From assembly GCA_023622465.1 (NCBI GenBank), contig JAMNZE010000017.1, positions 1 to 6,216 of the forward strand: DNA of 6,216 nucleotides, given 5' to 3'. A model generated the notes under the pieces. It ran no database searches and was not told the DNA's origin. It was given only the letters and a program-made list of their open reading frames with translations. The position numbers were made by a program, and so were the translations under genes. The DNA comes from UBA5500 sp023622465. Its GTDB lineage: Bacteria; Bacillota; UBA994; UBA5500. Below, piece after piece: positions 1-5,473 of the stretch. Numbering within the stretch: position 1 is the first letter of the stretch; every line of letters starts with the position of its first letter.

Positions 1-48
1 TTGGGGCAAGAATGGCTCCTGATCTGGAGCTGCCTTCTTCTTCCACAT
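1..48 (-). CDS. Partial gene leaving the left edge, N-terminal 16 codons, product unknown
   Basis: An ATG at 46-48 on the minus strand is preceded by GGGAGG (complement of 53-58), four bases from the start. It opens a frame with no stop up to the window edge. The visible peptide is MWKKKAAPDQEPFLPQ, a basic then acidic/proline-rich start with no recognisable domain. The gene would be divergent from the pseudouridine synthase at 197. Only 16 codons can be seen, so the call rests on the ribosome binding site and the open frame; it could be chance, and no function is proposed. Confidence 0.4.
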   Translation of the reverse strand, partial: MWKKKAAPDQEPFLPQ

Positions 49-182
49 AGGGCCTCCCTACTTTCCTAATCCAATTACTATGTAGTAGTGTTCGTTGGCT
101 GAGGCATTTTATGTATGACCAATGATCTTGTACGGTGGCCGCTTTTGTTGTGCTTGTTGCCCAAGTGCATTATTCTATAGGC

Positions 183-191
183 AGGAGGTGG
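183..191 (+). promoter_or_regulatory. Ribosome binding site that fixes the TTG start of the RluA-family gene
   Basis: AGGAGGTGG lies eight bases (counted from AGGAGG) before the TTG at 197-199. No ATG or GTG with a comparable site lies nearby in the same frame, so TTG is the best start. The 49-182 stretch upstream holds no gene and no convincing -35/-10 pair. Confidence 0.8.
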
Positions 192-196
192 GGTAA

Positions 197-1066
197 TTGG
201 CTTTTCAGTGGCGGGAAAGGGTGACGGCGGCAGACCAGGGGCGGCTGCTGAGAGATGTGCTGCGGGATAGGCTGGGGATTTCTAGCCGTATGTTGATTGA
301 CCTAAAATACAAGGGGCGCATTTTACTCAATGGCACTGCCGTCACTGTGCGGGCGAGGGTAAAGGAGGGCGATGTGATCGAGCTCTACTTGGCCGAGCCC
401 AAAGAAGCACGGGTGGAGGCGGAAGACTTGCCCTTAAGTATCATATACGAAGACCGGGATTTGTTGCTGGTAAATAAACCGCCGGGGCAAATTGTTCACC
501 CCATTCCGCCGGAGCCTAGGGGCACCTTAGCCAATGCTATCGCTTGGCACTGGACTCAGAAAGACATAACCCGCCCGGTGCGCATTATTACCCGTCTGGA
601 TAGGGACACCAGCGGCCTAGTGTTGGTAGCTAAGCATGCCTTGGCCCAGCACCTGCTGACGACCCGTCCGCAGATGATAGACAAGTATTACCTGGCCCTC
701 ATTGAGGGCTGCCCCCGGCAAAGGGAAGGCCAAATCGATGCTCCCATAGCCATAAACGAGGCTAATCCGGTCACCCGCCGGGTTGCGTCGTCAGGGCGGC
801 CGGCGCAAACGGCTTACCGGACGTTAAAGCCGGGTGAAATAAGCCTAGTACAAGCTAGGTTGCTAACGGGTCGCACCCACCAAATTCGGGTGCACTTTGC
901 TTGGCTAGGCCATCCCATTGTGGGAGATAAGCCGTACGGAAGCCGGTCTCCCCTAATCCAACGGCAAGCTTTACACTGCTATGGACTGCGTTTAGTGCAT
1001 CCGCGCTGGCAGCAGGAATTATGCTTTTTGGCCCCCTTGCCAGAAGACATGGGACGGTTATTATGA
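197..1066 (+). CDS. RluA-family pseudouridine synthase with N-terminal S4 domain
   Basis: This protein should isomerise specific uridines in RNA, probably rRNA, to pseudouridine in the cytoplasm. Residues about 15-65 form an S4 RNA-binding domain (GRLLRDVL...SRMLIDLKYKGRILLNG...VKEGDVI). The catalytic domain follows, with the family signature TRLDRDTSG at 132-140; D135 is the expected catalytic aspartate. The usual HRLD is TRLD here, a conservative family variant. The later motifs GRTHQIRVHFAWLGHPIVGD (225-244) and KPYG are intact. At 289 residues it has normal length for S4-containing RluA/RluD-type enzymes. The start is TTG, chosen from the ribosome binding site at 183-191. It converges on the MarR gene. 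The exact target uridine cannot be read from sequence. Confidence 0.93.
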   Translation: MAFQWRERVTAADQGRLLRDVLRDRLGISSRMLIDLKYKGRILLNGTAVTVRARVKEGDVIELYLAEPKEARVEAEDLPLSIIYEDRDLLLVNKPPGQIVHPIPPEPRGTLANAIAWHWTQKDITRPVRIITRLDRDTSGLVLVAKHALAQHLLTTRPQMIDKYYLALIEGCPRQREGQIDAPIAINEANPVTRRVASSGRPAQTAYRTLKPGEISLVQARLLTGRTHQIRVHFAWLGHPIVGDKPYGSRSPLIQRQALHCYGLRLVHPRWQQELCFLAPLPEDMGRLL

Positions 1067-1070
1067 CCAA

Positions 1071-1096
1071 TGGGACTGACCCTGGTCAGCTTCCCA
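1071..1096. terminator. Hairpin between convergent rluA-like and marR-like genes, possible terminator
   Basis: A near-perfect inverted repeat fills much of the 55-bp convergent gap. Arms TGGGA (1071-1075) and CTGAC (1076-1080) pair with GTCAG (1085-1089) and TCCCA (1092-1096), with loop CCTG and a two-base CT bulge. It begins five bases after the stop of the pseudouridine synthase gene. No U-run follows on either strand, so it is not a canonical intrinsic terminator; it may instead protect 3' ends or act with Rho. Confidence 0.45.
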
Positions 1097-1121
1097 CTAA
1101 AAGGCGTAGGCACTATTCTAT

Positions 1122-1631
1122 TTAGTCGACAGCCAAGGGACACTCGGACGCGTGGGTTTCACCGCAATAAAGGCAAATGTTTTGTAAATTAGGCTGCTGT
1201 AAGGCATGCTTAAGAAAGGACGAAACACCGCTAACTAATTGTTCTCTCTCCGCCGTTGGTAACTGCTCTAAGAACTTTTGCAGAGCCCTCTCGGTACAGC
1301 CGGCCAACTGATCAATAACTGCTTCTCCCTGGGCGGTGAGTTTAAGCAGGGTATGGCGTCGATCGTGGGGCGCATCCTGCCGTTCCAACCAACCGGCGGC
1401 CTGCAACCGGTCGGCCATTTTGGTGGCCGCCGGCACACTGGTGCCCAAAGCACTAGCCAAACTGGAAATGTCGCAGCGGCTGGCATGCACGTCGGTATGG
1501 GCCACATAGCGCAAGGCATCATACTGGGCCTTTGATAAGTCATGAACTGCCAGCTCAGCCGTTAATATATCGGTTAATAGGCGCTGTAGAACCACATTAA
1601 ATACTCTTAATAGCCGAGAATCCTTTAACAT
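1122..1631 (-). CDS. MarR-family transcriptional regulator with Cys/His-rich C-terminal tail
   Basis: This is a predicted dimeric winged-helix DNA-binding regulator, 169 residues. The helix-turn-helix spans about 54-83 (DISSLASALGTSVPAATKMADRL), followed by the MarR wing with the D-x-R-R pattern (D87-APHDRR-H93) and LKLTAQGEAV. The flanking helices would form the dimer interface. Beyond the usual family end is the tail CLYCGETHASEC: C153, C156, H160 and C164, spaced like a zinc- or redox-sensing site (inference). The ATG at 1629-1631 is preceded by GGGGAGGT (complement of 1638-1645). Upstream on the same strand lies the terminator of the NfeD/SPFH unit, so the gene probably has its own promoter, which I could not place. 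Its targets and ligand are unknown. Confidence 0.88.
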   Translation of the reverse strand: MLKDSRLLRVFNVVLQRLLTDILTAELAVHDLSKAQYDALRYVAHTDVHASRCDISSLASALGTSVPAATKMADRLQAAGWLERQDAPHDRRHTLLKLTAQGEAVIDQLAGCTERALQKFLEQLPTAEREQLVSGVSSFLKHALQQPNLQNICLYCGETHASECPLAVD

Positions 1632-1691
1632 GTCAGTACCTCCCCTTCCCTACTGTCTCTTTCGACTTTGTTAAGGGATTCCCTGCCAAAT

Positions 1692-1730
1692 AAAAAATGT
1701 AGGGCCATCGCAACGATTGGCGATAGCCCT
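1692..1730 (-). terminator. Rho-independent terminator of the NfeD/SPFH unit
   Basis: On the minus strand an 11-bp stem (AGGGCTATCGC, complement of 1720-1730, with GCGATGGCCCT, complement of 1701-1711; one G-U or A-C mismatch depending on strand) closes an 8-base loop. It is followed by ACA and six Ts (complement of 1692-1697). It lies about 57 bases past the SPFH stop. The plus strand reads GTTTTCTT after the same stem but has no gene ending there. Between the stop and this stem lie two small symmetric elements: GCTGTG/CACAGC (1743-1748/1754-1759) and the palindrome TAGTATACTA (1764-1773). Confidence 0.85.
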
Positions 1731-1786
1731 GTTTTCTTGAGAGCTGTGGGTAACACAGCCAGCTAGTATACTATCATCGGCTGAAT

Positions 1787-2728
1787 CTATGACTCCTGGC
1801 CAGCTTGCTCTTCTTTTATTTCTTCTAACTGGCTTTGCTTATTTCCAGCTTCCTCCGCCTTTAGGCCTAAGGATTCGGCCATGGCTGGCAGAGCGCCTAG
1901 TAACTTAGACGCATCGGTGGGGATAACCAGCTTGCTGCTGGGGCTCTGACCTAAGCCCTTCATTGCGTCTATACCCTGTAGCATTACATATAATTCGGGG
2001 GTAAGGCCGGCAGATTGAACCAATCTAAGCCCTTCGGCGGTAGCTTGCTGCACCCGTACGATAGCCTCGGCCTGACCTTCAGCTTCCAAGATGCGCACCT
2101 GCTTTTCCGCCTCGGCCGCCAGTATTTCTTTCTCCCTCTGGGCTTCCGCATCCAGAATGATGGCCTGCTTACGCCCCTCAGCCGTTAGGATCTCAGCTGC
2201 TTTCTCGCCTTCAGCCCGCAAGATGGCCTCACGCCGCTCTCGTTCGGCCCGCATCTGCTTCTCCATGGCATCTTGAATATCGCGGGGCGGCAGTATATTC
2301 TTCAGTTCAACCCGGTTAACCTTAATACCCCATTTATCGGTGGCTTCATCGAGGATGGCACGTAGTTTTGTGTTGACTATATCCCTGGAAGTTAAGGTTT
2401 CATCCAGATCTAGTTCACCAATTATGTTACGCAAGGTGGTAACCACCGTGTCAATCTGCATCGTAACGTTATCTTTAGTAATTACCGGTTGGGGCGGGAA
2501 ATCAGCCACCTGTTCTCGCAGGTCGACTACGGCTCGCACCCGGTCAATGAAAGGTACCATAAAGTTTAAGCCGCTGTCCATTACCTTGTGGAAACGCCCG
2601 AGCCGTTCCACCACCATTTGGGTCGATTGCCGCACCACTTTTACGGCTGATCCCACAATGGCCAGAATGAAAATAACTAGAAGGGGAATTAAAGTCAGGC
2701 CAATCACACTACCTACATCCACTGGCAT
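1787..2728 (-). CDS. SPFH/band-7 (stomatin/QmcA-like) membrane protein with an internal deletion in the SPFH domain
   Basis: This is a membrane-anchored scaffold of the stomatin/paraslipin/QmcA type; relatives form ring or cage oligomers that organise membrane microdomains. An N-terminal hydrophobic anchor spans about 8-30, then the SPFH domain begins (VVERLGRFHKVMDSGLNF, DRVRAVVDLREQ, VITKDNVTMQIDTVV). Five tandem 11-residue repeats at 169-223 (ILRAEGEKAAE, ILTAEGRKQAI, ILDAEAQREKE, ILAAEAEKQVR, ILEAEGQAEAI) make a long helix or coiled coil. The acidic tail is polar. Odd feature: IDTVV (92-96) runs straight into TTLRNIIGELDLDE (97-110). In E. coli QmcA and relatives about 26 residues separate these (the strand and helix around Q-x-x-D-x-x-A-x-Y-E...A-I-x-N-L-T). 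The frame is otherwise intact. The ATG is preceded by GGAGGAC overlapping the end of the NfeD gene. Family certain; activity in doubt. Confidence 0.92.
   Translation of the reverse strand: MPVDVGSVIGLTLIPLLVIFILAIVGSAVKVVRQSTQMVVERLGRFHKVMDSGLNFMVPFIDRVRAVVDLREQVADFPPQPVITKDNVTMQIDTVVTTLRNIIGELDLDETLTSRDIVNTKLRAILDEATDKWGIKVNRVELKNILPPRDIQDAMEKQMRAERERREAILRAEGEKAAEILTAEGRKQAIILDAEAQREKEILAAEAEKQVRILEAEGQAEAIVRVQQATAEGLRLVQSAGLTPELYVMLQGIDAMKGLGQSPSSKLVIPTDASKLLGALPAMAESLGLKAEEAGNKQSQLEEIKEEQAGQES
2435..2447. repeat. 13-bp palindrome at the SPFH deletion junction
   Basis: GGTGGT (2435-2440) and ACCACC (2442-2447) are perfect inverted arms around one central A. Codons for V96 and T97 of the SPFH protein meet here, exactly where the roughly 26 family residues are missing. 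The palindrome may be a by-product of the deletion or the reason for it. Confidence 0.6.
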
Positions 2729-2732
2729 TAAA

Positions 2733-3167
2733 TCAGTCCTCCTTTATTCTTACTACAGCCCGAACTCCTTCAATGCGCACCACTTCCACCCGGCTATCAA
2801 CTGGAATGGGCTCGCCCGTCAGGCTGCGTGCAGTCCAGATTTCTCCATCTACCTTCACCTGGCCAACACCCTCCGTGTTATCAATTGCAACGATAACGCT
2901 CCCGGGTCGGCCGATTAAGCGGCTCACATTGGTGCGGGTCTTCTCCTTATCGAAGGATCTAAGGATAATTGGTCGCAGCATGAGTACGAAACATACAGAA
3001 GCTACAATAAAGACGATTGCCTGCGCCATCCAGTTACTGATAAACAGCGACGACACAGCTGCCACCAGGGCACCTAAGCCGAATAACGATGAAAAGAAAC
3101 TTACTGTTGCTAACTCGACGGCACCAAAGGCTAAGGCGATTAAAATCCAGATAACCCAATTCGGCAC
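2733..3167 (-). CDS. NfeD-like short membrane protein (OB-fold), partner of the SPFH protein
   Basis: A 144-residue NfeD-family protein of the short class (no protease domain). Hydrophobic segments at about 4-24, 27-46 and 48-67 anchor it in the membrane. The C-terminal part from about 84 (GRPGSVIVAIDNTEGVGQVKV, then EIWTARSLTGEPIPVDSRVEVVRIEGVRAVV) is the typical NfeD OB-fold, with the G-x-V/A...G-x-I/V-x-V-D-GEIW-A pattern. NfeD proteins are coupled to SPFH proteins in many bacteria (E. coli ybbK-qmcA, Bacillus yuaF-floT), and here the SPFH gene follows after 4 bp, so translation is likely coupled. The start is GTG at 3165-3167, with GGGGGTGG (complement of 3172-3179) just upstream. Length and domain order are normal. 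No promoter is clear in the 68-bp gap to the upstream gene. Confidence 0.9.
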   Translation of the reverse strand: MPNWVIWILIALAFGAVELATVSFFSSLFGLGALVAAVSSLFISNWMAQAIVFIVASVCFVLMLRPIILRSFDKEKTRTNVSRLIGRPGSVIVAIDNTEGVGQVKVDGEIWTARSLTGEPIPVDSRVEVVRIEGVRAVVRIKED

Positions 3168-3235
3168 TTTTCCACCCCCTCTTCCTTCACTAGTAATTAC
3201 GGCAAAAGGGTGCCAAAGTTGCGTTCATTGCTAAG

Positions 3236-3952
3236 CTATACCGCAAAAATATTATTACAAATCTGTAACCAAAGTCCAGCTGTGCAGCATTCCTTTAACA
3301 ACACACTGCCATAGTCTTTTCCTGCCAGGAAAGGGTTGCGGTAAAGCAACAGATCTAGCTGCTCCTGCTCTCGTTCCCACTGTTCCCTGCTCAAACTACC
3401 GCGGCGATAGCGCCTATCTATGACTACCCGTAGCTGTTCTTCCTGCCACTGGCTGGGGGCTATTCCCAGTTCGACCAAGCGTTGCCGTAGCGCCGCCTCA
3501 CCAGCAAACAAGACGGCACAGCGCAGCTTCTCTAACCGCTCGGTCATTGGTGTGCAAAGGTAAAGGCGACAGATTAAAGCGCGGTAGGAATATACGGTGC
3601 AACAATTGTCAACTAAGCAAGGGCAGGGCCGCCGTTTGAACTCGGGGAAAGGCAAATCGGGATGGCATGCTAGATAGGTTTGAGCAAAACGGGTTAGGCT
3701 GAGGTTCAAATGAGTGGCCAACCGCTGGGCCGCCACCAGGTCAACCACAATGGAGTTGTACTTGCAACAGTTGTTAACGCAGCCACGGCATACACCATAG
3801 CGTTGCTTATGATAGGGTTTTACAATGGTGGGATCGTCGGCTGGCAGTTGCAGGGCGGAAATCAGGTCGGCCACTGTGGCCTCCTGGTTCCTGATTACCA
3901 CATCCAGGCCGGTTTCGCCTTCTATTTCATACGGCACCAGATGCACTCCCAC
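3236..3952 (-). CDS. YkgJ-like cysteine-cluster protein (putative Zn/Fe-chelating domain)
   Basis: A 238-residue soluble protein related to the YkgJ / CxxCxxCC family, whose members are thought to bind zinc or iron; the reaction is unknown. The first cluster is C55-x2-C58-x3-C62-C63, one residue longer than the classic C-x2-C-x2-CC. A second is PCPCLVDNCCTVYSYRALICR (109-129): C110, C112, C117, C118 and C128, with C133 close by, matching the family's 'C-x-FL...C-x-IY-x-x-RP-x-x-CR' region. In all 15 cysteines are present, including CC at 222-223 and C232 near the C terminus. The N-terminal 50 residues (EIEGETGLDVVIRNQEATVADLI) and the basic/acidic helix at 180-203 lie outside the core. No transmembrane segment. 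The start is GTG at 3950-3952; GTGs three and five codons in are alternatives. The upstream site GAGGG is distant (11-15 bases). It lies 68 bp before nfeD, possibly in the same transcript. Confidence 0.8.
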   Translation of the reverse strand: MGVHLVPYEIEGETGLDVVIRNQEATVADLISALQLPADDPTIVKPYHKQRYGVCRGCVNNCCKYNSIVVDLVAAQRLATHLNLSLTRFAQTYLACHPDLPFPEFKRRPCPCLVDNCCTVYSYRALICRLYLCTPMTERLEKLRCAVLFAGEAALRQRLVELGIAPSQWQEEQLRVVIDRRYRRGSLSREQWEREQEQLDLLLYRNPFLAGKDYGSVLLKECCTAGLWLQICNNIFAV

Positions 3953-3968
3953 GTCTTCACCGCCCTCA

Positions 3969-4070
3969 GCTCTATTTAGGACCCGTTAGACCCCAACTTA
4001 ATAGTAACAAATTCCGGGGCAGAGCGTAATGGTAAAAGGAAGGATAGCAGCAGTGTAAATAGAATAGAGC
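3969..4070. promoter_or_regulatory. Divergent regulatory region with related elements facing both genes
   Basis: The 138-bp gap 3953-4090 separates the divergent YkgJ-like and DUF2500-like genes. GCTCTATTTA at 3969-3978 is matched in inverted orientation by TAAATAGAATAGAGC at 4056-4070. Read in each gene's own direction, both contain TAAATAGA and end in AGAGC, 16-20 bases before the start codon. TAGAAT (4060-4065) fits a -10 box at five of six positions but lacks a good -35. A shared operator or mirrored promoter element is an inference. Confidence 0.4.
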
Positions 4071-4090
4071 GGTTAAGGAGGTAGCAGCAT

Positions 4091-4453
4091 ATGTTTGATC
4101 TATTCCACTATGGGTTCCCGATAATGTTTTTCTTAGCCTTTGGCTTGGTATTCTTCACTTTTATACATATCATCACCAGCCATATCACCGAGTGGCGCAG
4201 TAATCAAGCCAGTGATATACGTATGCGTAACGTGCGGGTGATAGCAAAACGCCCCCATGTGCATGGCCACAACCACGCCCATACTACCTATTATGCTACC
4301 TTCGAGTTTCTTGACGATGGCAGTCGCCTAGAACTGAAGGTACCAGCCAAGGCCTTTGGGCTTATGGCAGAAGGCGATCTGGGTATACTCAACTACCAAG
4401 GAACCCAGTTTAACGCTTTTGAACTTACAAAAAATCAGGAGGTCTATCGATGA
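4091..4453 (+). CDS. DUF2500-like membrane protein with (HX)4H linker, copy 1
   Basis: A 120-residue protein that I place in the DUF2500 family (E. coli YhhM-like); function unknown. One N-terminal transmembrane helix (about 9-29), then EWRSNQASDIRMRNVRVIAKR (34-54, first strand of the soluble domain), a loop, and TTYYATFEF-DDGSRLELKV...GLMAEGDLGILNYQGTQFNAFE. This matches the family pattern of a small beta domain ending in G-x-L-x-Y-x-GT-x-F-x-x-F. The loop at 56-64, HVHGHNHAH, has histidine at every second position and looks like a metal ligand patch (inference). Start ATG with AAGGAGGT at 4075-4082. The stop overlaps the next start in ATGA, so translation is coupled to the PPC protein. A closely related second copy follows at 4991. 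Confidence 0.8.
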   Translation: MFDLFHYGFPIMFFLAFGLVFFTFIHIITSHITEWRSNQASDIRMRNVRVIAKRPHVHGHNHAHTTYYATFEFLDDGSRLELKVPAKAFGLMAEGDLGILNYQGTQFNAFELTKNQEVYR

Positions 4454-4869
4454 TACAGAAGTATGAGCAAGGGTATATTTATCAGCTGCCTTTACCACGC
4501 AATGGAGATTTACTAGAGGAGATTGAGAAGGCTGTAAGGTCACAGGTCGTTGATGCGGGAACGTTGCAGTTCATCGGAGCCGTTTACGAGGCCCGCGTAG
4601 GCTTCTTCGATGTGGAGAGCGGCGAATATGTTATTACTGAGGTTAACGAGTTCGCCGAAATAGCCAGCGGCATGGGCACGATTTCGGAACGGGACGGCGA
4701 AACGGTAGTGCACGTGCACGTGGTGCTAGCGGGTAAGAGCGGCCGCATCTATGCGGGCCACCTGATGCCTGGCAGCCGCATATTCGTCACCGAGCTAACT
4801 ATCCACGATTTTGAAGGTACACCCCAGGTGCGCAAACAGGACCCGGAAACGGGCCTTTACCTATGGTAG
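4450..4869 (+). CDS. PPC/DUF296-domain protein (plants and prokaryotes conserved domain)
   Basis: A 139-residue protein made almost wholly of one PPC (DUF296) domain. The signature includes DAGTLQFIGAVYEARVGFFD (35-54), HVHVVLAG (88-95), GRIYAGHLMPG (98-108), ELTI and the terminal DPETGLYLW. H88, H90 and H104 correspond to the conserved histidines that, in bacterial and archaeal single-domain PPC proteins, are associated with metal binding in the trimer. Plant relatives with AT-hooks bind DNA; no AT-hook is seen here, so 'DNA-binding' should not be assumed. The gene starts inside the stop of the DUF2500-like gene (ATGA), a strong sign of joint expression. Length is normal. The biological role of bacterial PPC proteins is largely unknown. 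Confidence 0.85.
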   Translation: MIQKYEQGYIYQLPLPRNGDLLEEIEKAVRSQVVDAGTLQFIGAVYEARVGFFDVESGEYVITEVNEFAEIASGMGTISERDGETVVHVHVVLAGKSGRIYAGHLMPGSRIFVTELTIHDFEGTPQVRKQDPETGLYLW

Positions 4870-4905
4870 CGCCATACCCACAGTCCATCGGTTCATAGAA
4901 ATGAA

Positions 4906-4927
4906 TAGGGCCGCCTGCTGGCCGGCC
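4906..4927. repeat. Imperfect direct repeat, copy A (left of DUF2500 copy 2)
   Basis: TAGGGCC...GGCCGGCC matches 5474-5495 at 18 of 22 positions without gaps; all four differences are transitions. TTAA follows both copies after a few more bases. It contains the palindrome TGGCCGGCCA (4919-4928). The two copies bracket the frameshifted DUF2500 paralogue. Confidence 0.5.
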
Positions 4928-4929
4928 AC

Positions 4930-4951
4930 CCCTTAAGGGACGGTTCTTTTG
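4930..4951 (+). repeat. REP-like motif remnant (CCCTTAAGGG then GACGGTTCTTTTG)
   Basis: The palindrome CCCTTAAGGG (4930-4939) runs into AGGGACGGTTCTTTTG (4936-4951). From memory, motifs of the GGGACGGTTCTTTTG type recur in intergenic DNA of many Clostridia, often near REP-associated Y1 transposases. No transposase gene is seen, so this would be a lone element. The assignment rests on motif recall only. Confidence 0.4.
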
Positions 4952-4971
4952 GCTTCGCTGTACTGTGGCTT

Positions 4972-4982
4972 AAAGGAGGTGA
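4972..4982 (+). promoter_or_regulatory. Near-perfect ribosome binding site of the frameshifted DUF2500 gene
   Basis: AAAGGAGGTGA pairs with almost the whole anti-Shine-Dalgarno tail of 16S rRNA and lies eight bases before the ATG at 4991. It supports the start and shows that the initiation signal of the broken gene has not decayed. Confidence 0.85.
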
Positions 4983-4990
4983 AATAGTTT

Positions 4991-5385
4991 ATGCCCGGTT
5001 TTGGGCCGGACCCTTCGAGCCTGTTTAGTGTGTTTTTTGTCGTTGCTCTCGGCATTATCATCTTCGGTATTGTCAGCAACATAGTCGAATGGAGCAGGAA
5101 CCAGGCCAGTGAAGTACGCATGCGCAACGTACGTGTAGTGGCAAAACGCACCACTCTACAGGCTCCGGCGTGCATCATAGCCACCCCATCCACAGCAGCG
5201 GGAGCGCCTACACCACCTATTACGTTACCTTTGAATTTCTAGACGATGGTAGCCGCCTAGAACTCCGCGTTCCCGACAAACAGTATGGCCTCATCGCAGA
5301 AGGTGATTATGGAATACTCAACTACCAAGGCACCCAATTTAATGCCTTTGAGCGCACCCGTAACCCGGAAATCTATAGAACCTAA
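4991..5385 (+). pseudogene. DUF2500-like membrane protein, copy 2, broken by a -1 frameshift
   Basis: A second DUF2500-like gene in two frames. Frame one (from ATG 4991) encodes a transmembrane helix (about 11-31) and EWSRNQASEVRMRNVRVVAKRT, then runs into unrelated sequence and stops at 5242. The rest of the domain continues in the frame two bases on, to the TAA at 5383-5385: HHSHPIH...YTTYYVTFEF-DDGSRLELRV...GILNYQGTQFNAFE. One extra C between 5152 and 5153 (ACC CAC instead of ACCAC) would restore a 131-residue protein, so one base was probably lost from a short C-run. It matches copy 1 at 16 of 21 residues before the loop and 45 of 57 after it. Restored, the loop is longer and Ser/Gly/His-rich. 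Programmed slippage is less likely: A-AAA-CGC allows only P-site re-pairing. A sequencing error remains possible. Confidence 0.85.
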
Positions 5386-5408
5386 ATGAGAGTTGTTATT
5401 TTGATAGA

Positions 5409-5436
5409 AAAAAGCACGCTCTTAGGCGTGCTTTTT
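5409..5436. terminator. Strong bidirectional rho-independent terminator
   Basis: AAAAAGCACGC (5409-5419) and GCGTGCTTTTT (5426-5436) are perfect inverted arms around the 6-base loop TCTTAG. The GC core is six pairs, with a T-run on both strands. It ends the DUF2500/PPC unit from the left, 23 bases past its last stop, and can also end the adenine deaminase transcript from the right. Confidence 0.93.
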
Positions 5437-5473
5437 GCATGATCACAGGTAATCACCGCAATCTGGTTTTCTG

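Noticed and set aside
76..87. TACTA-TG-TAGTA as an operator of the MarR regulator
   Set aside because: The arms are only 5 bp, it lies over 1.5 kb from the marR start, and the only comparable element near marR (TAGTATACTA at 1764-1773) has a different order of half-sites.
1052..1061. GGGACGGTT at the end of the pseudouridine synthase gene, like the motif at 4937
   Set aside because: It encodes the C-terminal GRLL of an intact gene and lacks the CCCTTAAGGG part, so chance is enough.
3198..3218. Sigma-54-like TTGGCAC...TTGC on the minus strand upstream of nfeD
   Set aside because: The GG-to-GC spacing is 9 bases, one short of the strict 10 required, and no activator gene or upstream site is seen; the GGCA/TGCC symmetry explains part of the match.
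2340..3234. Long open frames on the plus strand opposite SPFH and nfeD
   Set aside because: They are Ser/Arg/Thr-rich antisense translations with no family features, while the minus strand encodes recognised proteins with ribosome binding sites.
5143..5149. Programmed -1 frameshift at A AAA CGC
   Set aside because: Not a proper X XXY YYZ heptamer: the A-site codon CGC cannot re-pair in the new frame, and copy 1 reads through the same AAAACGC without a shift.
4933..5193. Minus-strand open frame of 86 codons across the start of DUF2500 copy 2
   Set aside because: No ribosome binding site or domain; it overlaps the clear homology of the plus-strand gene and the REP-like motif.
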